Both the position numbers and the translations under genes were made by a program. From Acidobacteriota bacterium (GTDB taxonomy: Bacteria; Acidobacteriota; Polarisedimenticolia; JAPUIV01): a stretch of DNA of 30,434 bases. Shown here piece after piece: positions 15,763 to 23,436 of this stretch. The notes below the pieces were generated by a model. The model saw nothing but the letters and a program-made list of their open reading frames with translations. It made no database searches and was not told the DNA's origin. The DNA lies in NCBI GenBank assembly GCA_027296665.1, contig JAPUIV010000200.1:1-30434 (forward strand). Direction: 5' to 3'. Each line of letters begins with the position of its first letter. Within the stretch, counting starts at the first letter, position 1.

Positions 15763-16839
15763 ATGAAAGAGGCTATCGATCGCCGGGCCCTTCCCGAAAG
15801 GGGGAAATACCAGGAGCTGAAAGTCTGCGCCGATGGTTCGGAAAGGGCCCATCAGCCATTCTCGGGATGGTCCGAGCTGTGGATCTTCACCGGAACGCGC
15901 TGCAACCTGACCTGTGCCGGATGCTATACCGAATCGAGTCCAAAGAACGATTCCTTCCGATTCCTGACCCGGGAACAGGCCGAAAAGATCCTCCTCGAGG
16001 CCCGGGATCTCGGGATTCCCCGTATCAATTTCACCGGGGGGGAACCATTCTACAATCCGGAATTTCCCGCCATCCTGGAACGCACCCTGGCCCTCGGATT
16101 CGAATGCCTCGTCCTGACCAATCTGACCAGACCGTTCGAATCCAAGGGAAGGGATCTGGCGCATCAACGGATACGCGCCGGATACCCCCTCTATTTTCGC
16201 GCCAGCCTGGACCACCCCGATCCGATCATCCACGAACAGGGGGAACTCGGGCCGGCCAAGATCCGGGACTATCCGGTCGCCGGATCACCCCCCCAGGGCC
16301 GGAAATTCTGGTTTTTCAGCGGGTTCAATCGGGGACCGGGCAGCTTCCGGAAAACCGTACGGAATCTGGGAGAACTGTTTCACATGGGCGGCCGGATCTC
16401 CGTTGCCGGACGGGGACCCCAGGGGGTCGGGGGCGATCTTTTCCAGGCATACCTAGCCGAAACCGAACCGAAATTCCGGGAACTATTCCGGGAAAACCGC
16501 CTTCCCGCCGACCTTCCCCTGAAGATTTTCCCGGATATCGGCGGGCGTTCCGAACGGGATGTCCCCGAAATCACCCAGCATCGGTGCAGAACCTTGATTT
16601 CTCCGGGCACCTTCGACGGGCTGATGTGCAACCAGGTCCGCATGGTCGCGGTCCCCGCGGTCTGGAACGGCCGGGAAAACCATACCCCCAGGGTCTATCC
16701 CTGCACCATCGTTCCCGACAACCCGGCGATGGTTCTCGGCACCAGCCTCCAGGAAGCGGCCGAACGGGAAACCTACCTTGCCGATCCCCGTTGCTACCGT
16801 TTCTGCATCGCCGGCGGCGCCTCTTGCAGCAAGGATTGA
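15763..16839 (+). CDS. Radical SAM protein with Cys-rich C-terminus
   Basis: This 358-aa protein has an N-terminal radical SAM motif CNLTCAGC (C47, C51, C54), followed by NFTGGEPF (GGEP at 92-95, SAM binding) and LVLTNLT. The C-terminal part has further cysteines in HRCRTL, LMCNQVRM, YPCTIV and RCYRFCIAGGASC, consistent with an auxiliary Fe-S cluster of SPASM or twitch type. Between RASLDHP and RGPGSF there is a stretch of about 30 residues that interrupts the usual strand-helix rhythm of the barrel; it stays in frame. The ATG follows AGGTAGG. Radical SAM proteins with such C-termini modify peptides or act as anaerobic maturases; no peptide substrate gene is evident here. The gene is 95 bp upstream of the hydratase operon, in the same orientation. 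Confidence 0.82.
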   Translation: MKEAIDRRALPERGKYQELKVCADGSERAHQPFSGWSELWIFTGTRCNLTCAGCYTESSPKNDSFRFLTREQAEKILLEARDLGIPRINFTGGEPFYNPEFPAILERTLALGFECLVLTNLTRPFESKGRDLAHQRIRAGYPLYFRASLDHPDPIIHEQGELGPAKIRDYPVAGSPPQGRKFWFFSGFNRGPGSFRKTVRNLGELFHMGGRISVAGRGPQGVGGDLFQAYLAETEPKFRELFRENRLPADLPLKIFPDIGGRSERDVPEITQHRCRTLISPGTFDGLMCNQVRMVAVPAVWNGRENHTPRVYPCTIVPDNPAMVLGTSLQEAAERETYLADPRCYRFCIAGGASCSKD

Positions 16840-16854
16840 TCCACCTCCCCTGGT

Positions 16855-16883
16855 TTGCGGAACTGTTCACACCATGGTATTTT
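16855..16883 (+). promoter_or_regulatory. Candidate promoter of the hydratase/molybdoenzyme operon
   Basis: TTGCGG (16855-16860), a 17-bp spacer, and TATTTT (16878-16883) preceded by TG one base earlier give an extended -10. A start point near 16890 leaves a leader of about 45 nt containing AGGAAA before ATG 16935. The -35 match is poor (3/6), so this is tentative. ACCATGGT overlaps the -10. Confidence 0.35.
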
Positions 16884-16934
16884 TAAGACGCCTCTGCGTT
16901 CCTGCCTGGGAGCGATCAGGAAAGGAAACTTGTG

Positions 16935-18965
16935 ATGGATCCCGCGCGGCTGAAACCGGGAATCACCCAGGATCGAATCACCGGCGGCAATGAAGCCGAC
17001 CAGGCAAACCCAGCCGTCGACCGGGTCATTCGCGGCCGCGCCCTGATCTTCTGGGATCCCGAACGGCCGGGGGAAAAACAGAACGCCATCGACACCGATC
17101 AGATCACCCCCTCCAATGATTGTGTTTCGGAGAGTCTGGACCACCTGGAGAAAAGATGGAAAGAAGGGGCCTTCCGGTACCTGATGCCCGATTTCAGGAA
17201 ACGGGTTCAGGCGGGGGAGAATTTCCTGATCGCCGGAGACCGTTTCGGTATCGGTTCCTCACGTGAAATGTCGCCCGCCGGGCTCAAGGGAGTGGCGGAG
17301 GAGGCCGGCCTCCAGCTGGTCATCCTTTGCGGCGCGAACCTCGGAGACATCTTTCGAAGAAACGCCCTGAATCTCGGCCTGCACGTCCTCGAGGTTCCAG
17401 AGGCGGTAGCCGACGCCGGGGACGGGGACCACTTTGTCTTCGATCCGGTCACACGAACGGTCCGCAACGAGACCAAGGGAAGGAGCTACGAGCCGGTCGC
17501 CCTGACGGAAAAGGAAGAAGCGATCCGGCGGCATGGAGGAATCTTCCGGATCGGAAGGCGGGAATTTCCTGAATCGATCCGGTTCCGGCCACGGGTGGAG
17601 TTCCCCGATCCCTCCACCGCGCGGGCGATGACCGCCACTGAACAGATCATCTGGGCCCACCGGGTGGATCGAACGGCGGAGGTGCGGCCCGGGAATACAC
17701 TGCGGGTCTGGGCGGACCTCCTGCCGGCATCTGATGGAACCGCTCCCTTCGCCATCCATACCTTCAATCGCATCACCGGGGGGGACACAATCTATCCGCG
17801 GCAGGCGGCCATCGTTTCGGATCATTTCGTTTTCACCGGCAAGGAATCCGACCGCAAGCAGACCTCGATCAGCCGGGAATTCGCCCAACTCAACGACATT
17901 CGGCCGCCCTTCTACGCCCCCCCGGGTGCCGGCATCTTCCATCTGTACCTCCCCGAACAAGGTCTGGTCCTCCCCGGTGCATTCATTCCGGGCGCCGACT
18001 CCCACAGCCGGGCGTACGGCGCCTACGGAGCGGTCGGCATCGGAGTCGGAAGTACTACCCTCGGGTTCGGATGGTCCACCGGCTACGTCTATTTCACCCT
18101 CGCCCCGCAACGGCGTGTCATCTTCACCGGCCAGCTGCAGGCGTGGGTCACGGGAAAAGACATCGTCCTGGAACTGATCCGCCGGTGGGGGCCGGAACAA
18201 TCGGGCCGCATGTCCGTCGAATTCACCGACGCGAACCTGCAACTGCCGATCCATTACCGGAACACCATCGCCAACATGATGGCCGAGGGTGAGGCGCAAA
18301 ACGGCATCTTTCCGCCCGACGAGATCACGCTTCGCTGGTTTCGTGAAAACCGCTTCCCCCTGCCCTATCCCTCTGTCCAGCCGGGCCCCCGGGCCAGATT
18401 CGCCATGGAGGAAACGATCGACCTCTGCGGTATCTCCTCCATGGTCGCCAAACCGTTCAGCCCGGCCAACGCCCATCGGTCCGAACAGGTTGCGGCGGAG
18501 CGGATCGAATTCAACAAGGCGATGATCGGCTCCTGTACCAACGGCAGCTATCCCGATCTCCTGGGGGCCGCCCTGGTCCTCCGCGCGGCCCGGGAACATG
18601 GCCGTGACCGCGTGGTGCCAGGGGTCGATTTCATCATTTTTCCGGGAAGCGGCGCCGTCAAGGAACGGATCGAGAAACCGGAGCCTAGGCTCCAAGGCGA
18701 ATCGATCGCCGGAGTCTTCCGCGGCGCCGGCGGGAAGATCCGGGATTCCTGGTGCGGTCCCTGTTTCGGCCAGGGACCTGACGCCCTCGGGAAGGGAGAA
18801 CGGGCGATCACGAGTTTCAACCGCAACTGGCAGAATCGTATGGGAATCGGCGGCGAGGGTTTTCTTGCCAGCCCTCCGGTCGTGGCCGCCTCCGCCTTGC
18901 TCGGCTACATCGCCCCCCCCTCCGAGCTGGGCCTGGCCTGGGATCCCGACCGGTTCGGGATCTGA
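16935..18965 (+). CDS. Aconitase/isopropylmalate-dehydratase-family hydro-lyase with N-terminal swivel domain
   Basis: This is a 676-aa single-chain [4Fe-4S] hydro-lyase. Residues about 30-150 form a LeuD-like swivel domain, with DTDQITPSNDC and FGIGSSREMSPAGLKG (GSSRE at 107-111, substrate-binding loop). The catalytic LeuC-like part follows, with GADSHSRAYGAYGAVGIGVG (from 353), MIGSCTNGSY (C534) and SWCGPCFGQGPDA (C607, C610); these three cysteines are the cluster ligands in the family. FNRNWQNRMG matches the conserved NRNF..R loop. The order swivel-then-catalytic is opposite to AcnA and Aquifex-type fusions. It resembles AcnB, but without the HEAT-like domain. GTG 16932 is also in frame, but ATG 16935 is better spaced from AGGA. 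The substrate is probably a di- or tricarboxylic hydroxyacid, not identified. It heads the operon and lies 15 bp before the molybdoenzyme genes. Confidence 0.85.
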   Translation: MDPARLKPGITQDRITGGNEADQANPAVDRVIRGRALIFWDPERPGEKQNAIDTDQITPSNDCVSESLDHLEKRWKEGAFRYLMPDFRKRVQAGENFLIAGDRFGIGSSREMSPAGLKGVAEEAGLQLVILCGANLGDIFRRNALNLGLHVLEVPEAVADAGDGDHFVFDPVTRTVRNETKGRSYEPVALTEKEEAIRRHGGIFRIGRREFPESIRFRPRVEFPDPSTARAMTATEQIIWAHRVDRTAEVRPGNTLRVWADLLPASDGTAPFAIHTFNRITGGDTIYPRQAAIVSDHFVFTGKESDRKQTSISREFAQLNDIRPPFYAPPGAGIFHLYLPEQGLVLPGAFIPGADSHSRAYGAYGAVGIGVGSTTLGFGWSTGYVYFTLAPQRRVIFTGQLQAWVTGKDIVLELIRRWGPEQSGRMSVEFTDANLQLPIHYRNTIANMMAEGEAQNGIFPPDEITLRWFRENRFPLPYPSVQPGPRARFAMEETIDLCGISSMVAKPFSPANAHRSEQVAAERIEFNKAMIGSCTNGSYPDLLGAALVLRAAREHGRDRVVPGVDFIIFPGSGAVKERIEKPEPRLQGESIAGVFRGAGGKIRDSWCGPCFGQGPDALGKGERAITSFNRNWQNRMGIGGEGFLASPPVVAASALLGYIAPPSELGLAWDPDRFGI

Positions 18966-18980
18966 AACATCGCGGAGAGA

Positions 18981-19481
18981 ATGGCGTTGACGAATGGCAA
19001 ACAGAAGATTCTTCTCGCCTTGCGGGTGAACGGCGAGGTGCGGGAATTCGCGTGTTATCCCAACCGGACTCTTCTCGAAGTTCTCCGCGAAGATCTCGGA
19101 CTCACCGGAACCAAGCATGGGTGCGAGTTGGGTGAGTGCGGGACCTGCACCATCCTGATCGACAACCAGCCGATCCTCTCCTGCCTCATCCTGGCTCTCG
19201 AATGCGAGGGGCGGGAGATCGTGACCGTGGAAGGTCTGTCGCCAGGCCCCGGCCTGCATCCCCTGCAGGAGGCGTTCGGCGAACTGGGCGCCGCCCAGTG
19301 CGGTTACTGCACCCCGGGAATCCTGTGCACCGCGAAGGCGCTCCTGGATCGGAACCGCCGGCCGTCCCGCGCGGAGATCCGGGCGGCCCTGGCCGGCAAC
19401 CTCTGCCGGTGCACCGGGTATATCAAGATATTCGAGGCGGTGGAACTGGCGGCCGAACGCATGGAGAGGCCCTCGGAATGA
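18981..19481 (+). CDS. Xanthine-dehydrogenase-family 2x[2Fe-2S] subunit (4-hydroxybenzoyl-CoA reductase gamma-like)
   Basis: This 166-aa electron-transfer subunit has two domains. The plant-type [2Fe-2S] domain has C48, C53, C56 and C68 (GCELGECGTC...SC). The helical [2Fe-2S] domain has C107 and C110 (CGYC) plus C142 and C144 (CRC). In this enzyme family it passes electrons between the FAD subunit and the molybdenum site. GGAG precedes ATG 18981 and the gene overlaps the large subunit by ATGA. The small, medium and large subunits are separate genes, as in HcrCAB and CoxSLM, with order small-large-medium. The assignment to the 4-hydroxybenzoyl-CoA-reductase branch rests on the FAD subunit. Confidence 0.92.
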   Translation: MALTNGKQKILLALRVNGEVREFACYPNRTLLEVLREDLGLTGTKHGCELGECGTCTILIDNQPILSCLILALECEGREIVTVEGLSPGPGLHPLQEAFGELGAAQCGYCTPGILCTAKALLDRNRRPSRAEIRAALAGNLCRCTGYIKIFEAVELAAERMERPSE

Positions 19482-21847
19482 GCCAAAAACCGTACCGCAT
19501 CGTCGGGCATTCCCTTGCCAAGGTTGACGGTCCGGCGAAATGCACCGGCCAAACCAAATTCGCCGACGATCTCTTCCTGCCGGGTATGGTGCACGCCAAG
19601 CTGCACCGGGCCCCCCTTCCCCACGCCCGGATCGTCCGGGTCGATACCTCGGAAGCGGAAAAGATGCCCGGAGTGGTTGCCGTCCTCACGGGGAAGGAGC
19701 TTCCCATACCTTTCGGCATCCTTCCGGTCAGCCAGGACGAACATGCCCTGTGCCTTGACAGGATCCGCTTTGTCGGCGATCCGGTGGCCGCCGTTGCCGC
19801 CCTGGAGGAGGATATCGCCTTCGCGGCGATGAACCGGATCCGGGTGGAATACGAGCCATTGAAGGCGGTGATGTCGATCCAGGCGGCCCTGGACAATCCG
19901 GAACCACGAATTCATGACTACGGCGAGGAAGGGAACATCCACAAGAAGGTGGCGTTGGAGTTCGGGGACGTCCGGCACGGCTTTGCCGGGGCCGACGAGA
20001 TCTTCGTCGATACCTTTTATTACGAGGGAAGCACCCACCTGGCCCTGGAGCAGCACGCCGTTGTCGCGGCCCCCGAACCGGACGGGCGGCTCACGGTCTG
20101 GTCCAGCACCCAGACCCCGCATTACGTGCACCGGGCCCTGGCCAAGGTCCTCGAACTTCCCCCGGCCTACATCCGTGTCATTGCCACTCCCGTTGGCGGC
20201 GGATTCGGCGGCAAGAGCGATCCCTTCCAGCACGAGATCGTCGCCGCCAAGCTGGCCCTGAAGATCGGCCGGCCCGTGAAGATCTGCCTCACCCGGGAAG
20301 AGGTCTTCTATTGCCACAGGGGCCGGCACCCGGTTCTCATGTCGGTGAAAACGGGGGTGAAGAAAGATGGCAGTATCACCGCCATGCATTTCCGCTCGGT
20401 TCTCGACGGCGGGGGATATGGCAGCTACGGCGTGGCCAGCACCTATTACACCGGCGCCCTGCAGACTGTCACCTACCGCATTCCCCATTACAAATTCGAT
20501 GGAGTCCGGGTGTTCACGAACAAACCGCCCTGTGGACCGAAACGGGGCCATGGGACTCCGCAGCCGCGATTCGCCCTCGAGGTGCATCTCGATAAGATCG
20601 CCGGCCATCTTGGGCTCGATCCGGCCGAGATGAGAAGATCCCAACTGGTTCCACCCAATTCGATCACGGCGAATCATCTCCGCATCGGCAGCATGGGGCT
20701 GGGCACCTGCATAGACAAGGTGGTGGGCGGATCGGGCTGGAAAAAGAAGTTTCGCCGTCTCCCCCGCGGCCGGGGGGTCGGGATCGCATGCAGTTCCTAC
20801 ATCAGCGGCGCCGGCCTGCCGATCTACTGGAACCGGATGCCGCACACGGGGGTTCAGATCAAGCTCGACCGGGGGGGCGGAATCTGCGTGTTCTGCGGCC
20901 AGATCGACATCGGCCAGGGCTCCGACTCCGTTCTCGCTCAGATGGTGGCGGAGATCCTCGGAGTCGACCCGCTCACCATCCGGCTGGTCACGGGGGACAC
21001 CGATCTCACTCCCGTCGACCTGGGGAGCTATTCCAGCCGGGTGACCCTGATGATGGGGAATGCGGCCATCCAGGCGGCCGAACGGGCCCGGGATCTTGTC
21101 GCCAGGGCGGTTGCCAAACAGTGGAAACTCTCCCCTTCCCGGATCGTCTTCGCCGCCGGCCGGGTGTTTGACACCGAGAATCCGGACCAGGGAATGAGTT
21201 TCGCCGAATCGGTGCAGGCGGCCGAGGCGGAATTCGGCACGATCGGCACGGTCGGCTCGTATACCCCTCCTCCCTCTCCAGGAAAATACCGGGGAGCGGG
21301 TGTGGGTCCTTCCCCCGCCTACAGCTACTCGGCCGCCATCGCGCAGGTCGAGGTCGATCCGGACACCGGGTGGACCCAGGTGGAAAGGATCTGGATCGCC
21401 CATGATTGCGGCAAGTGCATCAATCCGATGCTGGTGACCGGGCAGGTGGAGGGATCGGTGTACATGGGACTCGGTGAGGCCTTGATGGAGGAACAGGTGT
21501 TCCGGGCCAACCGGAACGGTGTGCACAAGATCCCCTCCATGCTGGATTATAAAAGTCCCACCACCGAGGATATGTGCGAGGTGACCACCTACCTGATCGA
21601 GGATCCCGATCCCAACGGCCCATTCGGGGCCAAGGAGGCCGGCCAGGGTCCGCTGTTACCGATAGCCCCAGCCATCGCCAACGCCGTCTTCGATGCGGTG
21701 GGGGTCAGGATCGACGAGATCCCGATCACACCGGAGAAGATCCTCAGGGCGTTGCGGAGCCCCGATCGCCGCTGCGGCCCTGCCAGTTATCCCCGGATAC
21801 CGATGCCCGAACCGATCCGGGTCCCGCTCCCCGGCACTGAGGCCTGA
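19478..21847 (+). CDS. Molybdopterin-binding large subunit, 4-hydroxybenzoyl-CoA reductase alpha-like
   Basis: This 789-aa catalytic subunit is of the xanthine oxidase family and would bind molybdopterin cytosine dinucleotide. Landmarks are the N-terminal hammerhead-type domain (KVDGPAKCTGQTKFADDL, FVGDPVAAVAA), VGGGFGGKSDPFQHE (V239-K246 and on), PKRGHGTPQPRFALE, GQIDIGQGSDSVLAQM, and the C-terminal FGAKEAGQGPLLPIAPA, whose Glu (E720) is the general base or active-site carboxylate of the family. FGAKEAG and the neighbouring residues look more like HcrA than like CO or aldehyde dehydrogenases. Start ATG 19478 overlaps the small subunit stop; the frame is open further upstream but antiparallel to family boundaries. 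It acts in the cytoplasm as part of an (alpha-beta-gamma)n complex. The substrate is inferred only to class: an aromatic or heteroaromatic ring, perhaps as a CoA thioester. Confidence 0.9.
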   Translation: MSQKPYRIVGHSLAKVDGPAKCTGQTKFADDLFLPGMVHAKLHRAPLPHARIVRVDTSEAEKMPGVVAVLTGKELPIPFGILPVSQDEHALCLDRIRFVGDPVAAVAALEEDIAFAAMNRIRVEYEPLKAVMSIQAALDNPEPRIHDYGEEGNIHKKVALEFGDVRHGFAGADEIFVDTFYYEGSTHLALEQHAVVAAPEPDGRLTVWSSTQTPHYVHRALAKVLELPPAYIRVIATPVGGGFGGKSDPFQHEIVAAKLALKIGRPVKICLTREEVFYCHRGRHPVLMSVKTGVKKDGSITAMHFRSVLDGGGYGSYGVASTYYTGALQTVTYRIPHYKFDGVRVFTNKPPCGPKRGHGTPQPRFALEVHLDKIAGHLGLDPAEMRRSQLVPPNSITANHLRIGSMGLGTCIDKVVGGSGWKKKFRRLPRGRGVGIACSSYISGAGLPIYWNRMPHTGVQIKLDRGGGICVFCGQIDIGQGSDSVLAQMVAEILGVDPLTIRLVTGDTDLTPVDLGSYSSRVTLMMGNAAIQAAERARDLVARAVAKQWKLSPSRIVFAAGRVFDTENPDQGMSFAESVQAAEAEFGTIGTVGSYTPPPSPGKYRGAGVGPSPAYSYSAAIAQVEVDPDTGWTQVERIWIAHDCGKCINPMLVTGQVEGSVYMGLGEALMEEQVFRANRNGVHKIPSMLDYKSPTTEDMCEVTTYLIEDPDPNGPFGAKEAGQGPLLPIAPAIANAVFDAVGVRIDEIPITPEKILRALRSPDRRCGPASYPRIPMPEPIRVPLPGTEA

Positions 21848-21848
21848 G

Positions 21849-22832
21849 ATGATGCGCTTGCCGAAGTTCGTCTATCACGCCCCCACATCGGTTGACGAGG
21901 CAGGCCGGATCCTGGCGGGAGAAGGAACCGCCGCGCGCGTGGTTGCCGGTGGAACCGATCTCTACCCCAACATGAAACGGGGACACCAGCTCCCCCCCGT
22001 CCTCGTCTCCCTCCGCCGCATCCCGAAAATTACCGGGATCTCCGGAACCCCCGAAACCGGTCTCCGGATTGGAGCCTGCACCAGCCTCACCCAACTCGGT
22101 TCCCATCCCGCGGTGAAATCCGGGTACGCCGCCCTGGCGTCCGCCGTCCTCTCCATCTCCACTCCGATACTCAGGAACATGGGGACGATCGGCGGCAATC
22201 TATGTCTCGACACGCGCTGTAATTACTACAACCAGAACTATGAATGGCGCAGGGCGATCCATTTCTGCATGAAATGCGATGGTTCGATCTGCTGGGTGGC
22301 GCCTTCCAGCAAGACCTGCCTCGCGATCAACTCCAGCGACACCGCGCCCCTGCTGGCCGCCCTGGGGGGACGCGCCCGCCTGATCTCTACCCGGGGAGAA
22401 CGAGAACTGGCGATCAAGGATCTGTACAACCTGGACGGGATCGATTATCTGAACAAGCGCCCGGATGAGATCTTGACCGAGATCCTCCTGCCCCCGGCGG
22501 GCGGGTGGATCGCCTCCTACCGCAAGCTGCGCCGCAGGGGATCGTTCGACTTCCCCGTCCTGGGGGTGGCTGCCGTGTTGTGGAAGGAACCGGACGGGCG
22601 GATCCGGGACGCCAAGATCTATCTGAACGCCGTGGCCTCGGCCCCCCTGGAGGCGAAGGAGGCGGAAACCTGCCTGGTGGGCCGAAAGCTGGACACCGAG
22701 ACCATACGGGAGGCGGCCCGGCTTGCCGCTGAAATGGCGAAACCGGTGGACAACGCCGACTTCGGCATAGCCTGGAGAAAACGAATGGCCCGGGTCTTCA
22801 CCGAACGTGCCCTGAACGATCTCAAGGAATGA
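21849..22832 (+). CDS. FAD-binding medium subunit with extra [4Fe-4S] insertion (4-hydroxybenzoyl-CoA reductase beta-like)
   Basis: This 327-aa subunit has the CO-dehydrogenase-type flavin fold: VVAGGTDLYPNMK (FAD pyrophosphate binding) and MGTIGGNLC (second FAD loop). Directly after it sits an insert with C124, C140, C148 and C157. The spacings of 16, 8 and 9 are the same as I recall for the [4Fe-4S] ligands of Thauera aromatica HcrB (122, 138, 146, 155). Flanking residues YYNQ..EWRRA, WVAPSSKTC and DTAPLLAALGG also match. In the characterised enzyme this cluster feeds low-potential electrons inward for reductive dehydroxylation, the reverse of xanthine dehydrogenase. GAGG lies 6 nt from ATG 21849; ATG 21852 is an alternative. 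It starts one base after the large-subunit stop and overlaps mocA by ATGA. Confidence 0.92.
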   Translation: MMRLPKFVYHAPTSVDEAGRILAGEGTAARVVAGGTDLYPNMKRGHQLPPVLVSLRRIPKITGISGTPETGLRIGACTSLTQLGSHPAVKSGYAALASAVLSISTPILRNMGTIGGNLCLDTRCNYYNQNYEWRRAIHFCMKCDGSICWVAPSSKTCLAINSSDTAPLLAALGGRARLISTRGERELAIKDLYNLDGIDYLNKRPDEILTEILLPPAGGWIASYRKLRRRGSFDFPVLGVAAVLWKEPDGRIRDAKIYLNAVASAPLEAKEAETCLVGRKLDTETIREAARLAAEMAKPVDNADFGIAWRKRMARVFTERALNDLKE

Positions 22833-23434
22833 AGACTACTCCCTTGATCCTGGCGGCGGGAGAATCGAGCCGGATGGGCACTCCCAAGGCCCTTCTCGAC
22901 TTCGACGGCACCTCCTGCCTGGAACTGATCCTGAGGAGTTGCGCCCGATCGAAGGCCGCTTCCCCTCTCGTGGTTCTCGGTTTCGCGGCGGCGGAGGTCC
23001 GGTCGATTCTTCCTGCCGATATCCGTTCCGTGGAAAACCCAGATTTCCTCCTGGGTCAGACCTCTTCCCTGCAGTTGGGCCTGCGGCGCCTGCCTGCCGA
23101 CTCCGGCAATTTTCTTCTCTTTCCCATCGATTTCCCCCTGGTCCGGAGGGAGACGATCGATATTCTGTTGGCCACCCCGGGAGAGATCGTCATCCCCACA
23201 CATGGCGGGAAACGGGGCCACCCCGCCAGATTCGGGGGTTCCCTGGTTGCAGAGTTCCTCCGCCTGCGGCCGGACGAACCGGCCCACCAAGTGGTGCGGA
23301 GGGACCCTTCGCGGGTGGTGGAGATCCCCGTGGAAGACTCCGAAGTTGTTCAAAGGATGAACCGGCCGGAGGAATACCGGGCATGCCTGGAACGGTTCCG
23401 GAGCCTGCGCCCGGACCCGCCGGGGAAAGACTGA
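22829..23434 (+). CDS. mocA: Molybdenum cofactor cytidylyltransferase (MocA-like NTP transferase)
   Basis: This 201-aa cytoplasmic enzyme is of the MobA/MocA nucleotidyltransferase fold. The N-terminus LILAAGESSRMGTPKALL (about residues 6-23) is the nucleotide-binding signature, and LLFPIDFPLV carries the metal-binding aspartate. GGKRGHPARFGG and DEPAHQVVR match the MocA and CoxC-type proteins. In the family it attaches CMP to molybdopterin, giving the MCD form that xanthine-oxidase-type enzymes require, often as a dedicated maturase. Its position immediately after the FAD subunit with ATGA overlap supports that job for the upstream enzyme. A XdhC-type insertion chaperone is not seen in the window. 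Confidence 0.88.
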   Translation: MKTTPLILAAGESSRMGTPKALLDFDGTSCLELILRSCARSKAASPLVVLGFAAAEVRSILPADIRSVENPDFLLGQTSSLQLGLRRLPADSGNFLLFPIDFPLVRRETIDILLATPGEIVIPTHGGKRGHPARFGGSLVAEFLRLRPDEPAHQVVRRDPSRVVEIPVEDSEVVQRMNRPEEYRACLERFRSLRPDPPGKD

Positions 23435-23436
23435 CC

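Noticed and set aside
16230..16345. Sequencing frameshift in the second radical SAM gene
   Set aside because: The reading frame is continuous across the odd segment and the C-terminal cysteine motifs are in frame; alternative frames read worse.
15867..16886. 339-codon plus-strand frame overlapping the second radical SAM gene
   Set aside because: Out of frame with the CNLTCAGC and GGEP motifs; Arg/Pro/Gly-rich shadow.
19304..21526. Long minus-strand open frames opposite the hydratase and Mo subunit (17259-19259 and 19304-21526)
   Set aside because: Mirror frames of the real genes; composition is Arg/His/Gly/Asp-rich, with no recognisable domain or ribosome site.
22829..23434. MobA (guanylyltransferase) for the NTP transferase
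   Set aside because: Position with a xanthine-oxidase-family enzyme and the C-terminal pattern favour the CMP-transferring MocA type.
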